A DNA stretch of 64,000 nucleotides from Xylona heveae TC161. Lineage: Eukaryota > Ascomycota > Xylonomycetes > Xylonales > Xylonaceae. Position 1 is the stretch's first letter. Each line of letters begins with the position of its first letter. This document shows, piece after piece, positions 34,704-46,357 of this stretch. Below the pieces are notes generated by a model. The model was not told where the DNA came from and did no database searches. It worked only from the letters and a program-made list of their open reading frames with translations. The DNA is taken from contig NW_017264193.1 in assembly GCF_001619985.1 (NCBI RefSeq), positions 3,191,155 through 3,255,154 on the forward strand, in the 5' to 3' direction. A program made the position numbers and the translations under genes.

Positions 34704-35530
34704 GTTGAGAGAGCTGTTCGGATCTAGCCGCAGCGAAGAACAGAGGAATGGAGAAGTTGAGTTAAGACTGATACGAGAATGAACGTCTCCAGCCTCTTCT
34801 TGAAAAATAGAACAGGAAGAGGAAGAGATGGAGAACGATGAATTCGTGACAAGGGGATGATGTTAAATGGTGTTGAGCGGCGACGTGTTGTCTGAAGCTG
34901 GAGGTGAGAGTAGTAGCAGATGTATCGCAGGCAACCTCAAGCTAAGATGGATTACGTCGTTAGGTAAGCGAGCGGCAAGTCTCGCTAAGACTGGTTGTGT
35001 CGAGCGTGCTTCTGCGAGGGAATCCCATAGAACCAGCCAGATCTGAGACCTTCACTGCACGGTTATTGCTCACATTTCATCTATGAAGCAGTTGGGAAGA
35101 TTACTCAGATGGAGCTGGATGTAGCGCCACAGGATTAGAATGAAACCTTCAATATTATTACACCCGCGGTTGTTGAAATTCTTTGACCGCTCGGTGATTT
35201 TCTCTGCGATTACGGCTGTTGTTACGTCAGGTGTGCCCCTGGCCCCAATTTAACCTTATCTCATCGCTACAACGGCGGATTTACGGAGTTCTGCGGCATC
35301 CGTACTCCAATCATTCGACGCTCCTGCAAGCTGTGTTACCAAAGTTTGCGAAATGTGTAATGAAATAATGGCCAAATGAAAGAAATATTGTGTATCATAT
35401 TCAATTTCCAAACATGAGCCCGAAATCTACTGCCGTATGTACATTACAATGGTATTACGTTCTCTATAATACAATGGGAACCAGCCCCATGTCGCAACCT
35501 TTTGACTGAATCTTTCAAACCACGTTGATC
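34704..35530. promoter_or_regulatory. cdc48 promoter and Pex11 3' flank
   Basis: 827 bp upstream of cdc48, between two minus-strand genes. A purine/pyrimidine-biased leader-like stretch directly precedes the start. Paired words ttacggagtt and cgtactccaa occur near 35281-35310. No gene. Confidence 0.5.
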
Positions 35531-36409
35531 TTAAGCTGTGGTCTTCCATGCCTGTCGAAGACGAATGATACCGGTGACCGAGCCCAGTAAACCAATCCAG
35601 AAGTCGCTCACAAGCCCATTCTCCAAACTCCAATGGATGGTAAGCGGCGCATATGCCGAATTGAGGATGAGCTTCCTGCTCCATGTATTGTTCAAAAGGG
35701 CCGTGGCATTCCTCTCTTTCGTAGCCTTTGCTACATTGTCTTTCTCATCGCCACCAGCCTGCTTCTCAAGGACACGCTCTCGCCACAGCTTGGCCAAGTC
35801 CAAGAAAACATGGGCAGCCCAGCAGCGAGTACTCCATAGATCCCATTTATTGATACGTCGAGAGTCCCAGCCCGTAAGCACACCCTTTCCGGCTAGGTAT
35901 GCGCCATTTTCAAAAATCTGGTAGAATATGTTTACCAATACTTGAGTGCGCACGATGAATCGGATAATATGATCTTTGGGTGGCGATCGCTTGACATCTG
36001 CTGCCCATTCCCAGATTCCCAATAATCCCCAGAGACGCAAGAATGTGCGTGCTTCGCTGATAATGCTAGAAAGCTTACGAACAGAGGTCGCAAGTTGGGC
36101 CGATCGCAGCTGTGCAGCGGGGATGGCAATGGAAGTATCCGGGGGTAAAGTAAGCGCTTTGGTCAACACTTGCCGAGCGTAGGCATGAAGCTGCAGTGTT
36201 GATAATGACCGTAAGTAGAGGTGCAGGAGTCGGAGAGTGTAAGTGACTGTGGATAAAAAGGCGTCGGTGCCGTTGCTTGTCGCAAGCACTCGATTGAGAT
36301 GTGCTATCGCGTTGTCCGTTTGAGAAATTCGGCCATAGAGGGCCGATCGAAGTCGCTCGATGCCTTTCGACGCCTTGTCAGAGGCACTCGGAGTGGGAGA
36401 GGAAGACAT
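35531..36409 (-). CDS. Pex11-family peroxisomal membrane protein
   Basis: Pex11 proteins bend and elongate the peroxisomal membrane before fission. Single exon of 292 residues from the chosen MSSSPTPSAS start; an upstream in-frame ATG adds 34 residues of unlikely leader. Family features: an N-terminal helix ending in a SGIER-like segment (KASKGIERLRSALYG), the central RKLSSIISEARTFLRLWGLL amphipathic/membrane region, and a C-terminal hydrophobic segment SDFWIGLLGSVTGIIRLRQAW that resembles the conserved Pex11 end. A charged Lys/Glu/Asn linker precedes the C-terminal part. Length and divergence fit the Pex11C or Pex11-like branch better than the canonical Pex11. It lies head-to-tail upstream of cdc48. 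Confidence 0.82.
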   Translation of the reverse strand: MSSSPTPSASDKASKGIERLRSALYGRISQTDNAIAHLNRVLATSNGTDAFLSTVTYTLRLLHLYLRSLSTLQLHAYARQVLTKALTLPPDTSIAIPAAQLRSAQLATSVRKLSSIISEARTFLRLWGLLGIWEWAADVKRSPPKDHIIRFIVRTQVLVNIFYQIFENGAYLAGKGVLTGWDSRRINKWDLWSTRCWAAHVFLDLAKLWRERVLEKQAGGDEKDNVAKATKERNATALLNNTWSRKLILNSAYAPLTIHWSLENGLVSDFWIGLLGSVTGIIRLRQAWKTTA

Positions 36410-37325
36410 TATGGCTGAAGATGAATGCGATGGGGAGAGGAGCGAGAAAAAGAGTCTGGAGAGTGTGTCCCTGGTGTGGATGACGTCGGTACGGGTTAGG
36501 CTTCGATGCAAAACTTTGATCGCAAAGACTCAGACTCCCAGAATTTTCCTGCCGGAACGTAGCACGGAAACCGATAGATTCAACCCCAGAAGCAAGAAAA
36601 CCGGAGCGAAAAGAGACAATCGTTAATGTGCTTCCACACGGCCGATTTCTGGAATAATTACTTTTCGCAACTCTCAAGTCGCAGCCAAGATATATTTACT
36701 CCGTAAAGCCGAGGCCTCGGCAAATCATTAAACTACTCCTGTCAAGTGTCAAAAGCAACAAGCGCCGCTCGGAATAGCCCTTCATGCCTTACAGCTGCGC
36801 ATTTAGGTATACTCGACGAAATAGCAAAGACAAGATGTAAACACGCATAAGTTGAACTGCATGAACCGTCTTTGAGAAAATAAAGATCTTCTTCTTATTT
36901 GGCCTTTGAGCCCACCTTTCGTGAAAGGATTAATATATGACTATACCTATATAGACATTTACCATCTGTAATTATGGCGTGATGGTTTGAAATTGAAGAA
37001 TTTGTCTGACGCTAGAAGGAAAAGAAAAGAGAAGACGTTCATGTCATGAGTTTCCAAAAGAATCTGAACAGAAATAGCCAGCTACACCTGAGCCAAGTAC
37101 GAATTTCCAGTCCCGTCAAATGCTTGGGAGTAAATGGCCGAGAGTATTTCAATCTCTGCCAAAGAAAAAAAAAAGAAATCAACCCGGCAACCACGGTCAT
37201 GTCCATATCCAACAGGAATGTCAAACAGTAAATGTTTGACTATTTAGTAGTCCGCGATCCATACTCTTGCCTGAATGCATAAGACTTCGCCAACACAAGG
37301 CCACCAACGACCAGGCCCCATCTTA
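36410..37325. promoter_or_regulatory. spacer between Pex11-like and Ste50 genes
   Basis: 916 bp on the 5' side of the Pex11-like gene and the 3' side of ste50. A palindromic word tttactccgtaaa lies near 36697 and an uninterrupted A tract near 37167. No coding region. Confidence 0.5.
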
Positions 37326-39014
37326 CTAAAGCACCCCACCTGGTAATTGGATACTACTTTGATATTGGCCAGCCCTAGAACTCATCATCCCGCCACCCTG
37401 ACTGGGATCTAACCCTGCGCTACCGGGTTGATTACTGGTCATTCCTGGATGCTCTTCAATGGGCGCCGTATGCTTGCGAAGCATGAACATGGGCTTCCTC
37501 CCCTCTTTGTCAAGCTGCTTGAAAAGTATTAACGGCCGCTCATCGAGACCCAAGCACCGCTCCTGATCGCCGTAGACGATATAAAGTGCATATTGCCTCC
37601 AATCTGCGTCAATTTTGTACTTTTTAAGTGCGGCCGGGAGAACTTTGTGGCATGGATCCTCCATTGAGACTCGAAATGATTTGAATATTTCGACGCCGGG
37701 GGCTGAGCTACCGCCTCCGCTTGCTGATCCTGGTCCCAGCGGCTCATCTCCGCGTCGCAGCCCAGCAGATCCGGGTGTTGGATTTCCTCGGTCGCGGTCG
37801 TTTTGAAATATTGAAGGGTTGTAGGAGGATGGCGGAAGGCCATCTTCGTGGATCTGTGACGTGGTGTATCGGCCCGAAGGAAGCGAGTCGTTTCGTGAGT
37901 ATGATCGAGATGCTAATGTAGACTGTGGGCCGTATGCTGGAGACGTTGGCGAAGGCTGACTGATTTGATTGGGCGAGGTTGACTGCGCATAGCCATTCAT
38001 CGAGGCAGTCAAGTGAGATGAAGCCGCCACTGCTGCCGCTGAAGGGTCCACGCTGGCGCTTTCGGCAGGAGTCTTGGCCTCTTGTATTGACTGAGGTAGA
38101 TGTGTAGGGGAGGCGTTTTTCGGCGTCGCCCCCAAGAAGAGTTTCTTCGTTGAGAATTTTCTGGACAAGCCAGATCCGACCTTTTCGGGAGCGAATATTG
38201 GCGGTGAAGTTGGCTTGCTTTGTTCATGCCCATGTGATTCCAGGATGGGCAGGGGTTGTGACCTGTCCTTGGCCATGCGAAAAACAGGGAGAAGCTCCTC
38301 TCGTAGTCTGCGGTACTCTTCAGTGATTTTCCTCAGCTCCGCCTCTGCTTGTACGATTCGCTCATCCCGCAATCTGATTGATTGTATTATCCGCGCAATG
38401 TCATCCTGCGTCACCGTTGCATCTTGCGCATTGGCATCGGCAGCTGAAATACCAAAATAGTCAGTTCCGTAAAAAAGGCCATTGGGGTTGCATTGCTTGG
38501 GAAAACGTACACAAGGGCACGTAGTGATCTTGTTCTATGGGGATGTCCTGTTGTACTTTGACGTCGTAGACATTTTTCAATATTGTGAGGCGATGACCGA
38601 CGCTTGCCATGCCCATCTCCTTGAGCTCTTCATGCCTTAAAGCAATCAGAGCCTCGCCCACGATCTCATTGTCTATTGACCCGTGTCAGCCATTCGGGTC
38701 GAAACTCTTTCTGTTTCGTCCCTGCTTCGATCAAGCGACCTACCCAAGAACGCATGAGCGTATTGAGACAACCCTAGACCAGAGATAAAATTGGCGCATT
38801 CCTCTGCTGTCCATTCTGTGATGATTGTGCGCGGTAACCGATGATCATCCACCAGATTGCCGTAAGTAGTTGGTGTAGGTTCCGTTGAAGGGGGTTCGGA
38901 GTCGGTGGGGGATGCTTCAGAATCTGTCGGTAGATGCGGAGAAGTCATTATGACGCTGCGTTCATATTCATCGTCGGCGTCAGAGTCCGCATGATAGGTG
39001 GATGGGAACGCCAT
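37326..39014 (-). CDS. ste50: Ste50-like MAPK-cascade adaptor (SAM and RA domains)
   Basis: Adaptor that binds the MAPKKK Ste11 through its SAM domain and links it to membrane signals and small GTPases in the pheromone, invasive-growth and osmostress pathways. Three exons (39014-38744, 38672-38511, 38443-37326) give 516 residues. The SAM domain covers about residues 62-130, interrupted by the first intron: WTAEECANFISGLGL, then NEIVGEALIALRHEELKEMGM and VGHRLTILKNV. A coiled-coil segment follows (RLRDERIVQAEAELRKITEEY). A Ser/Pro/Gln-rich linker leads to the C-terminal Ras-association domain: FKSFRVSMEDPCHKVLPAAL, with KPMFMLRKH near the end. The order SAM - coil - linker - RA and the length match fungal Ste50/SteD proteins. 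Confidence 0.92.
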
Positions 39015-40058
39015 GCTCTCTGGAGTGGGCCGTCGGAGGACTCGAGGGTGGAACGTTGAGGATACACAGGGAAGTGGCTCGGCGACCCAGGGAGCCTGTC
39101 AAACTGAAACCGGAGATGTTTCGTGTCGATGAAACTCAAACGGCTTCTGTTCGGCGAGGCCGAAGAGGCTATTATTTAAGGGGAGACCCGAGGCTCCTGG
39201 AGCTATGAGCGTGCGGAATGAGGTTTCGAGAGGCGAACGACTATTGGAGCAGGGAAAGAGTGTATCATGAGGTGTGCGAGCGTGAAGGAAACCTGGTGAG
39301 CTCATAAAAGAAAGAAAATCAGAGCCACGAATGCTTTCGATAATCAAGAAATGAAAAGGCAACACCAACAGCCAACGAGTTGGGCCAAGGTCTAGAGCGT
39401 GTACAAATGTCAAGGGCGGTGGTGGCAGTGACGGGATGAATGGGGGAGGGTGTGTGTGTGTGTGGATGCCGGGGATTGGAGAGAGGGACCTTGTTCTTAG
39501 TTCTACCTATTCGTGCCAGGTCAAATAATGCTATAAGGTACCGACCATATAGCGACCCATTCGTGAACAAGTCAAGCCCCAGATCCCACAATAATCAACC
39601 TCCGAATTGCCCCCCAGAACGGCGCTAAACACCGACCAGGTACGTGCACCCGGCGCTAATAGCCAGTCACTTTGTCTGGTTAAAGGGGCGGCAGCATAAT
39701 GGTTATCCTGTCAGGGCTGTGCATAGGTAGACAAATGCTCGTCATTACATCTGACAACCATGATTGCACCTTTCATGTGCATGAGCAGAGATAAAGATGA
39801 CATTGTCGATTTTTCATAATTTACGCCCACTGTGCAGTACGTTTGTGATACTCGATTACATGACATGATAAGATTTGAAAGCGACGAATGCATGGCCGGT
39901 TGACCGCGTCCCCGAGGCTTGCTTAACTCGACCACAACGGTTGCGATTTCAACAAAATGCATTATGCAGAAACACTGGTCTTTGCAGAGGTGACTATGCG
40001 CCATGAGATGAAACTCCAGAGCATCGCCAACAAAGCTCAGTCATCATAGCTCGCCCCA
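39015..40058. promoter_or_regulatory. ste50 promoter region
   Basis: 1.04 kb between two minus-strand genes. Contains a short (GT)7 tract near 39449-39463. An A-box-like segment near 39690 raised the question of a tRNA, but no B box or cloverleaf follows. No gene. Confidence 0.5.
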
Positions 40059-42431
40059 TCAATATGGCTTTCCGTCTTTCCAATCAGATAGAGGCACCTG
40101 CCCCGGCATTTCCTCCCCAGACCGAAGCTGGATACGGGGAAATGGGTCATCGGCCCATGCAAATCGAAATTCTTGACCATCTGAGTCTTTGAACGTCGCT
40201 GGCCCGGTGCGATCCAGTTGCTCCATGCTGCTCCGTGTCCGTAATTGGCGAGGACCTGTATCAAGATCTGTCGAAGAAAACGTGTTCCACTTCTTTCTCG
40301 CCCATTCACGCATTGAAAAGGACGCTTCTGGATTCACAGGTTGAGCATACACTTCCCAGCTCTTCGCAGCCATTTTCTCATTGACAAGCACCAAGGCAGT
40401 GCTGTGCCACCCTCCTGCTGCTATCGTCAAGGCGTAATATGGACCAAGTCCGTCATCATCAAGCTTTGAAACTTCGGAATGATCGTTCCAGTGAGCCCCT
40501 TCTTGTTCAAACCATTCCCCCAGGTCATCACGAACATCATTTCTTGTGTTGACCAGTTGGAGTCGTCCATGGGCTTCATCAGGGTGCGAGCCACCTTTGG
40601 ACATGAACCGCAACCACTCCCGTTTTGTAGGTTCGAACCATACACGACGCCCATCACTAGTGGCGTGCGGCAGAAAGTTGATATCCTGAACATGACCCAC
40701 CTTGTTAAGCCCTCTAAAAGATCCTCCTTCTGAGTACTCGCCTAAGCCTAGGGCTCCAGAAGACTGTGGCTCATTGCCATATGATGATATTTGGCCATTG
40801 GCGTGCAGTGCATGATAGTGATAATCTCCAAAAGCTAAAGAGATAATTCCTTTGTTCTGCAAAGCGTGTGGGCTGCGAGGTTCAGGGAGCTCGGTGGTCG
40901 TTCCGTCGCCAAACTTGGAATCCCAATAAGCATCCAACAGGCGCCGGTCACCAAGTAATATACCGCCATTCATTTTGAAAGCTGCGAAAGAGCGAAACGA
41001 GCCCTGAATGTCAGAGACTTTATCATTGGTGTTGTTTCGATCAACAGCGTCGGGACAGGATTGGTCCACAAAACCACTGAGTTCAACGACCCCAAGCAAC
41101 AGCTTCTCACGGGTCTCAGTCTTCGCTGCGAAGACTTTTCCAAGATCAGTTAGAAAAACCGTATATCCTTCAAGTATAATGTGTTTTATGACTTCGCCAA
41201 CGGTAGAACCTAGAATTTCTGTTGCGTCATCGGGTTCTCTGGTATTCCCTCTCGGTCGTAGATAGCCACTTTGCGGAACTGTATCCGCGTCGACGAGAAG
41301 AGTATCCTCTTCCTGTTGCTCATATGGATCGGTATCCCATACGACAATACCCGTGCCTTTGACATATGCAGAGCTTCGATCCCAACCAGCTACAACTCTT
41401 TGGACAGTCCCGCGAGCGTCATCGTCTACACCTGAGGCCCCGCCATATTTCACAGTATCCACGTGAAGGAACTCAATATTAAGTGCAGGTGTCAACTGTT
41501 TATGCCAGAACCAGATCCGTCCGCTGTCCGAAAGTCCGAGGACATGTGATCGACCGGAAGAAAATTGGGCGATTGCAATAGCCGGATCGTATCGTTCATC
41601 AATCTGCGGATAGCCACTTGGGAATTGAAGTAACTCGAGGATACCCTTTGATCTGTTATGCGCATGCAAGGTATTGAAACTGCCACTAATATTTCCGAGC
41701 GTATACAGTGCTCCCTCCGAATTGAGCATGGTTACTGACCAGCCTCTGATCAAAGGTGAGTGAGTAGGTATTAAAACACTGGGTAAATAGAAGAATGGAA
41801 CAATGTTTCATGATTTGGGAAGGCATATTGAACCTGGTTCAGAAAACCATATACGTTAAAAAAAAAATTACTTACCCACACTGGATATCCACGACGGTTC
41901 CAATCTGCATTGCATCTCGGACTTCAGATGGCCAATGTACAAATCTCTTTACAAATCTGCGAGCATGAGGATTTGCTCGCATCGATTCACGGAAAGTATC
42001 TCTGAAATTAAGAACAAATTCTGACGAGGCTTGTCCCCAAGTGAACACATGGCTCTGTGTACAAAGCCGTCGGTAAAGTTTCTGCCATCTTGCGCCATCA
42101 GTATGGAGCAATGGCTGGTCTGGCAAACGAAACGTGGTTCGGACCAATCGTCGCCAATATGCCGGATCCAGGCGATGTCTATAGAAGCCTGTCTTGAGGA
42201 AGTTCAGTCTTGTTTGCCTGAGCAAGGGAAATTTTACATGAAGGCTTTGAATTTGAACATAAGGACTTACGCTGGTACTGCACAGACTGAGAAAGCTCCG
42301 GACGTCAAGGTAAGGCAGTATATTGACAAGAATATCGGCCGCTATTGGTACGCTGTTAGTAAAAGGAAAGGAAGCCGGGAAAAGATATACCCACGCAAAT
42401 CGGCTAAGCTCATCTTCTTTTCTCCGGTCAT
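40059..42431 (-). CDS. F-box/RCC1-repeat protein, Saf1-like SCF substrate receptor
   Basis: Probable substrate-recognition subunit of an SCF ubiquitin ligase. Four exons (42431-42391, 42352-42271, 42192-41876, 41745-40059) give 708 residues. The F-box is at the N terminus (IAADILVNILPYLDVRSFLSL), followed by a region with YWRRLVRTTF and KLYRRLC, then a beta-propeller of RCC1-type repeats: SHVFTWGQA, IQCGGWSVTML, GRSHVLGLSDSGRIWFW, AFGDYHYHALHANG and AAGGWHSTALVLVNEK. This order is that of yeast Saf1, which targets vacuolar and metabolic proteins. The first exon was found by splicing: MTGEKKMSLADLRG joins the F-box in phase; ATG 42413 is an alternative start. The second intron is 78 nt, in frame and stop-free, so its use is less certain. 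It belongs to the same pathway as CAND1 in this window. Confidence 0.87.
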
Positions 42432-43519
42432 ATTTGAGTTGCACTATCCAATTAATCATAACCATCAACTTAGGTTACAATATCACAACAGTTGAACCAA
42501 ATGTGGAACGGTTAGGCGCGGCTGACTTGTCACACTATGTCATAAATGACCCTTGTAACAACAAATGCCCGAATATTAAATCAATCTTTCACTAGAAATG
42601 AAAAGTAAGCCACGGATTTGAAATGGAACCAGAATATTATGAATCGTTTAAGCATATAAGTTACGAGGTCTCGTATACAACGTACAGTCTTGGTAGTGAA
42701 CCCTCTGTCCGTTGTGGCGGCAATGGAGTGGAAAGGTAAAGCGGAAGCGAAAGCGGTCAGCTGTAACCCCGCGTTCAGCTGTGCTCCGTGAGCCGATCAA
42801 AACCACAAAAGGTGATGGAAATTTGCCTCAGAGGCGGAAACAGGTTAGAGTTCACTTAAGCCAGGTGTGTTGAATCAAACTCAAATGAAATCCTGGATGA
42901 GAACCGATTTATATAGATCGTCTTAATGACGGTGGGTCGCAGGGTTCTCATATTTGCTTTCGTTTCAGGCATCGACTTTGTTGCCTACCCGTGACTGGGT
43001 GCGTCACATACCTCAAGTGAAATGCTGCCACTCAAGGTAATTGGCGAGATGGGGTTTGCCGCATGAAAATGTTATTGATAGTAACTGCATGTCAAATGCA
43101 TCACTAAAAAATAAATTAGACTAATCGACTGGAAAATATTTCACGTCAGATTGGGATTTCTTGGTCGAAATGGAAAGCACATTCCATCAAACGAGCACAT
43201 GCCTAGAGTCTACAGCTATAGCCCTTTTCTACGAAGATAACCCACTGAAATCGCCGCGAGTGATGAGAGGTCAATGGCCTTGGAATTTAATAAATGCTAT
43301 GACGACGAAATTGCAAGCTGAACTGGAAAAATAAAGAGAGGCCAGGTGCATTACTAGGTATCAGTGCAAAAGGAATAATTATATGCATGTGTCCTCCAAC
43401 TCCGCATCGGCACAACAAGGCCTGAATTAGTCCAAAAGTGGGTTGGAATCTCGTAATTTTCATATTGTCCTCAGTAAAGACTCCGAGAAACAGAAAGAGA
43501 AAACAGTAAAGTTTGGGGT
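42432..43519. promoter_or_regulatory. spacer between Saf1-like and Tea4-like genes
   Basis: About 1.1 kb between two minus-strand genes. It holds the F-box gene's promoter and the 3' flank of the Tea4-like gene. AT-rich; no coding exon and no distinct motif recognised. Confidence 0.5.
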
Positions 43520-46357
43520 TTATGCAGCGGTGATATGTGGTCTTTTAGCCAACCATTCATGTAACATGTTATCAAGCTTGCGGTTCATTTCAGCGAGCTG
43601 CTTCCTCTCCTCACCAAAGAGCCCCTGTAGCATTGGATGCTCAGAGGTTACTGGCTTTACTCCTGTCTTATCGTGGACGACGAGCAACAAATCGCGTACA
43701 TTCCGATCATCATCAAAGTAGGCTTTAAGATTTGCGAAGCTCCACGGCGCAGTCATTTCAAGCGAAGACGCAGTGGAAATAGGTGTGTCTTCCGAAATTT
43801 TGCCATCTAGACGGCGGTGCGGCTCAGGCGAAGAAGGCGAGATAAGAGACGTTGTAGGTTCCTCTTGAGAGGACGTATCGCCAACGAGATGTGGAGGCTC
43901 CGTGGAGAGATCAGCATCGAGAGGAGAGATTTCGACTGGAGATTCCGAAAGTCTCTCTCCATGGTCTTGATGTTCAACCTGAACTGACACAGGTATCGAG
44001 TTTGATTGCTTGGCATCGCTTTCCGTAGTTGCACTAGGTGCTGCCCGACTTGACACATCGGAGTGCGCTGATTGCAGACCTTGCTGCTTAGGTTCCACCT
44101 TGTTACCCGATCGAATACTTGGCTCAGGCAGTGATGAGGAAGGTGCTTCCTGCCTCGCTCTGGGAGGATCGGATGCTTCGGTAGTCGGCTCTTGCGTTTG
44201 CTGCTCAGGAATCTGGACCCGAAGAGGGGCGGGTTTCTCTGGACTGCGCTGATCTGGCTCTGGTTCTACAAGACGCATGCTCGGCGTTGAAGATATACCA
44301 AGATGGCCTTCCTGGTCAGCACCATTGTTTTGCTGGCGATTTGATGTTTTGGTTCCGGAGCTGCGTTTTGTTTGCTGCTCCCGGGGCGGTGGAGGTTTCT
44401 GCAGCTTACCTGGCTGCCTTTGTGCTTGCTGAGGCTGTTGCGGAGGCTGAACCGCCAGTGAATCAACCCTGGAAAATTCCTCTGAGCCTTTAGAATTCGC
44501 GGACTCTTGAGCATATTCTGTGGTGCTTTTGTCCATGTCGTCTTCTTCGTCATCATGACCTTTCGACCTCTTATCTTTCCGTTTGAAAAGACCACTGAGA
44601 ACACCGGACTTCCTCTCCTTTTTCCTACGGTCGTCTTTCGTTTTCTCCGGCGAGGCAAGTCTCTCCAACGTATCGGGGCTCGATTTTGTCTTTGACTGAG
44701 ACGGTCAGCATGAAAAGTTGCTGGGAAGTTATTGTGGTTCTACCTACATTTGCATAGTTGGAGTCATCCCGAAGCAAGTTGGGCGTAAGCGTTATTTTTC
44801 TCGTCTCGACATTGTCATCCTTGAAGAAAGAATCGGTGTTGCGTACAACGCCATTACGGGAGACCGAAGAGGCTGCATCCCCTATTTGGCGGTCAGGTCC
44901 AGTCAAGCATAATCATATGGCAGATAAATCATACCTGCGCGAGAACCGATTTCGTCACTTGTTCTCGAATCAGCACCCCGATCCTCCGTTGCACTTTGAG
45001 TGGTGGTCTGCGATGGAGGTGTTGACTGCGCATTTTCAGATCCGGACCTTTCGTGCCCTCTTACTTTGAGCGGTTGCACAGTTATGGTTCCCTCTTGATT
45101 GTCCTGATCTGCCAATGACGCATTTGTACCGTCTTCTTCCATTATATATTCGTGAATATCGTCAACGTCTTCTTCGTCACTGCTGAAATCAACATCGGAT
45201 GCCTCGACATAGGTTGGATCGGTGAATTGGACGGTTTTGGCGTTGCGTCGTCGCATTGCCTTTTTGAGAGGGTTCTTGGACTTCTCGGGGTTGTCACCAA
45301 GCATTGTTTGCGATAACTAAGTGCTGTCAGTTGCACCGAACTTCGCAGCTGGGATTATGGCATGACGTACGTCTATATTCCTATGTTTATTCAGGCGAGC
45401 CAGGCGTTCAGTTGGGGTTTCGATGTGCTCCGCAGGGAGGTAGCCTTGAATATATCAGCAGCTGTCGTGCACAATCTCTGAGATAACCTACCTATGCTGC
45501 CGTCTTTAACGACTCGAACAAGCCACCAATAGCTATTACTATCATCCAACAAAACCATGGTATCGCCTTTCGTGGCATTTGCCTGTCCTTCTATGGTTGC
45601 TTCAAAGCTATGCAATGCGTAGACGAATTCGAAGTCAATATCCTCTGTTTTGTGTAAGCGACTTCTGCCCCGGTATTGAGAAAAAGCAGAGGTTGTATGC
45701 CACAAGAAGAGGGAGAAAAATGGCGAAGAACTTTGCTATCTTCATCATTGTTTGGGGCAAGGATCGGCATAACAAAGGAAAATGGCATACCATCATCGAT
45801 TGAGGGGGAACTTGAAATCGTATCGTCCTCCTCTAATTTCCGTTTCGCATCCTCCTCCGCTTTACGTTTGGCGTCCTCCTCCTCTTCCTCTTTACGTTTG
45901 GCATCCTCGTCGTACCCTTCCCTGTCCTCGTCATCGTACTGCTCCCCAAAGCCGTCATGGCCATGTTCATAGTTCTGTCCTGCATGGTAATAACCATCGT
46001 CATAATACGATTGCTGGTGATGCTCAGAATAAGCTCCAAAGTGAAACTGCACTTGATCTTGGGATCCTTGTTGGTCAATCCACTCCTGAGAGATACGCGG
46101 GCTCGTTTGATGCTGTTCCAGAGTCTGCTCCTCAGCAACCTGCCGCAGAGTTTCTGCCTGATGCGGTGACGGATGTCCTGAATCAGGGGGACCGGGGTGT
46201 GAAGGTTGCTTGGTATGATCTTGAGCGGATGGTGATTGAGGGTCTTGCAAGTCAATGGTATCTGTGAGAGATGTTAATAGTGAATATCAATCATATCTAA
46301 TGCTAAGTAAGGCACAACAGGTGACAAACCCGCTCGGATAATCTGTGGTCGAGTCAT
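43520..46357 (-). CDS. tea4: Tea4/Bud14-like SH3 polarity protein, PP1 regulator
   Basis: Tea4 (fission yeast) and Bud14 (budding yeast) recruit protein phosphatase 1 and formins to growing tips. Seven exons (46357-46330, 46261-45791, 45644-45492, 45444-45371, 45316-44935, 44881-44748, 44695-43520) give 805 residues. The N-terminal 165 residues are His/Gln/Tyr-rich and then form a charged repeat (DAKRKEEEEEDAKRK). The SH3 domain lies at about residues 168-230: FEFVYALHSFEATIEGQ, YWWLVRVVKDGSIGYLPAEH, then IETPTERLARLNKHRN, a block diagnostic of this family. Residues 269-273, KTVQF, match the RVxF PP1-docking motif and are followed by acidic FSSDEEDVDD. The C-terminal half is Ser/Pro/Gln-rich and ends with a helical LLVVHDKTGVKPV region. 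Exon 2's donor (gtatgc) was preferred over a weaker one that gives a slightly longer linker. Confidence 0.85.

Noticed and set aside
39680-39760. A-box-like gcagcataatggttatcc, suggesting a tRNA
   Set aside because: No B box or cloverleaf follows within 100 bases.
45645-45790. Read-through extension of Tea4-like exon 2
   Set aside because: The normal donor gtatgc at 45790 joins in phase to the SH3 exon, while reading through ends at a stop in non-conserved sequence.
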